From Symsagittifera roscoffensis (taxonomy: Eukaryota > Xenacoelomorpha > Acoela > Convolutidae), in assembly GCF_963678635.1 (NCBI RefSeq), contig NC_087064.1, forward strand, positions 30,845,740 to 30,909,739: DNA of 64,000 bases, in the 5' to 3' direction. Every line of letters starts with the position of its first letter. Position 1 is the stretch's first letter. The position numbers were made by a program, and so were the translations under genes. The notes beneath the pieces are model-generated. The model searched no databases. It was not told the DNA's origin and worked only from the letters and a program-made list of their open reading frames with translations. Below, piece by piece: positions 62,136-64,000 of this stretch.

Positions 62136-64000
62136 AAACTCCATTGGTTGCCAGCTTGCGGGGATTTTGTTGCGATAAATTGGTAGTAAAAGTGAATCAC
62201 ATACGCTAATGAGTACTTAACTTTTCGTTTAAAAACTATAAGAAACTGGATATTTATAAAACATCGAATTGAAAGGTTCTACCTACTGACCTTTTTGAAG
62301 TTTTCCTTGCTTAGTGCTTGTAAAAAGAATCATAGAAGAAAGCTTCGCAGATATTGGGGAGTGATTTACAGAGAACTATGGTTTACTTTTACTTTTTTTC
62401 TACGATTCAGAAAAGAAATTGATAACTGAGCTGGAAACTGTATGTTTGGCTAACATTTGAAAAACTCAAGATAATAATATACATCATTCTCAACCAAAAA
62501 TTTGCTTCAAAATAGAAGTTCAGAGTTGAAACTGCAACATACAGTAATAGGTCGAGAAAATAATTCGAAGTTTTTTAAAAAGGATTTATGGTATTAATTC
62601 TGCTTCGGATTAATAAACGTTCGTTGAAATGATACATTTTCCCCTCTAAAACTCAATATTCAAATAAAACTTTTAATTCATTAGGAGTTTAGAGATTTTT
62701 TTATTGAAATTTAGCTTATATATTACATCTTGAGAAAAAATCCAAAATAAAAATGTAATGTTTAGAAAATTTTTTTATCATTTGATATACTAGGTTAACT
62801 TATTTGAAAATTCAGATCTTTTGGAAAAAAATTTGTTTTGAAGTAAACCAAACTCCATTATTTTTTGGAAGATGATACATGAAGCATAAATCAAAAATTT
62901 GATTTCAAGATCTACATTTCATTCTTTTGGATAAAAAAAAATGACGTAGAAAGATTTTTAGAGAAAATAATATGGAGTCTGCTGAATAATTCTAAACAAA
63001 CTAATAGTTTAGCAGAATCAGATGTATGATCTCTTAATTCTATGAATTTTATTAAATTTCAACTAGAACCACAGTAAAAACTTAGTTCTATTTGGCTTCA
63101 ATTTTTTTCAAGCAGAAAATTTCGTTGATTTATAGAGTTTTTGCTTAATAAAGTTCGCAAAATTAATCAATTGTTACATTTTGCACCATAATTTCTTTTC
63201 CTCAATTGATGTTTTTGAGAACAGATCTTTTAGGTGTTATAAATTTTGCAGTAATATGGAACTATGTTCACTTGCGTATTTTTAACTCCAAATGTTTTGC
63301 AGATTATAAACAATAGAATTGCTCCTATTTTATTCTAAGAAGTCAACGTAAAAATACACCTTTATATTCTCAAATTATATATGTACTTTTGAATGCTTAA
63401 AATAGCAGCGATTTTTTCTCACTTCGACATTTTTGAGAAAATTTCCGACAAAAATCAAGAACAAAAAGCGAATTACAATTAATTTTGCAAGAAAAGGATA
63501 GTTAATGATCTCAAACTTTGATTTTTTGCTGAAATAACTTGCTGTAGCAACTAAACAAGGGAATCTAAAGGAGAACTTAGTAATGTACAAATTAGATGGT
63601 AAAAATTAGACGTTATCGGTTCTAATTTTATCTCTGCCAACAAATTGTTCGTTCAATTGATACTATTTTCTCCTAAACTCCTCAGTTCTGACTAAATTTT
63701 CTTGCAACGTGAGTTCAAGAGCAAAAAAATGCAATTAGCAGAAAGCAAGAATAAGCTTGAGACATAGAAAAATTCTACGGAAAAACCATGAAATTTATGA
63801 TGTAGAAGCAACAGAGAGATAATCATCAGTTTTGAAGAAGATTTTGTTGAATATCATACAATCTAATAAACTGTTAAAAGAAATATACCCCATTTTTAGT
63901 CAATTTTAGCAAGATTTCAGTAAAATGTTCAATTTTTATCAATGATCTGGAACGTATTATTAATAATAATGTTATAAACGTCTCAGAATAAGTAATTTTT

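Larger units (their letters stand above)
60203..64000 (-). repeat. Large inverted repeat, right arm (continues past window)
   Basis: Reverse complement of 51,549-55,428. The inner end is ggggtaccttcaactggatt at 60,208. The arm includes the mirrored CCAAT cluster (60,245-60,419), the ORF at 60,849-61,055 and the zinc-finger gene at 61,679-62,135. Confidence 0.9.

Overview
The window is eukaryotic repeat-rich DNA, most likely from a nematode and probably Caenorhabditis-like. I infer this from the Ty3/Gypsy elements, compact introns with GTAAGT donors, pyrimidine-AG acceptors, AT-rich spacers and mono-G tracts. No rRNA, tRNA or conserved host gene is visible to prove it.

Layout. (1) 1-~17.65 kb: element A, a giant Ty3/Gypsy retroelement whose 5' end lies outside the window. 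It encodes gag, protease, RT, RNase H and integrase, then an unusual pol tail ending in a macrodomain-like fold. After a ~400 bp spacer comes a second polyprotein region of ~8.9 kb in the position retroviruses use for env. This region holds an SGNH/GDSL hydrolase with all catalytic blocks and several unrecognised domains. (2) ~17.5-23.7 kb: a nested repeat array, two near-identical 2.6 kb direct repeats with older ~1.3 kb half-repeats that also match the end of element A. (3) 25.0-50.1 kb: element B, a diverged, decayed relative of A in the same orientation with the same gene order, ~19 kb once its insertion is removed. (4) 36.27-42.41 kb: element C, a smaller Gypsy element with ~250 bp LTRs and a TAAT target duplication, inserted in the SGNH domain of B. 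(5) 50.2-64 kb: AT-rich DNA dominated by a large inverted repeat (left arm 51.55-55.43 kb, right arm from 60.20 kb past the window end). The arms carry a small zinc-finger gene and phased CCAAT boxes. The spacer holds a minisatellite and small gene candidates.

How the genes fit together. In A the first polyprotein keeps one reading frame from gag NC to the macrodomain tail, interrupted by four in-frame stops. The second is one reading frame cut into pieces by two stops and four frame changes. Most breaks in one copy are bridged by an open frame in the other, so both belonged to ancestral long ORFs. The spacer between the two polyproteins ends in both copies with a matching splice acceptor 75-79 nt before the start codon. 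Production of the second polyprotein from a cis- or trans-spliced mRNA is therefore the favoured inference. Neither copy looks active.

The most noteworthy biology is a Gypsy-type element pairing a macrodomain (ADP-ribose-binding family) with an SGNH hydrolase in a second giant ORF, with conserved signals for expressing it.
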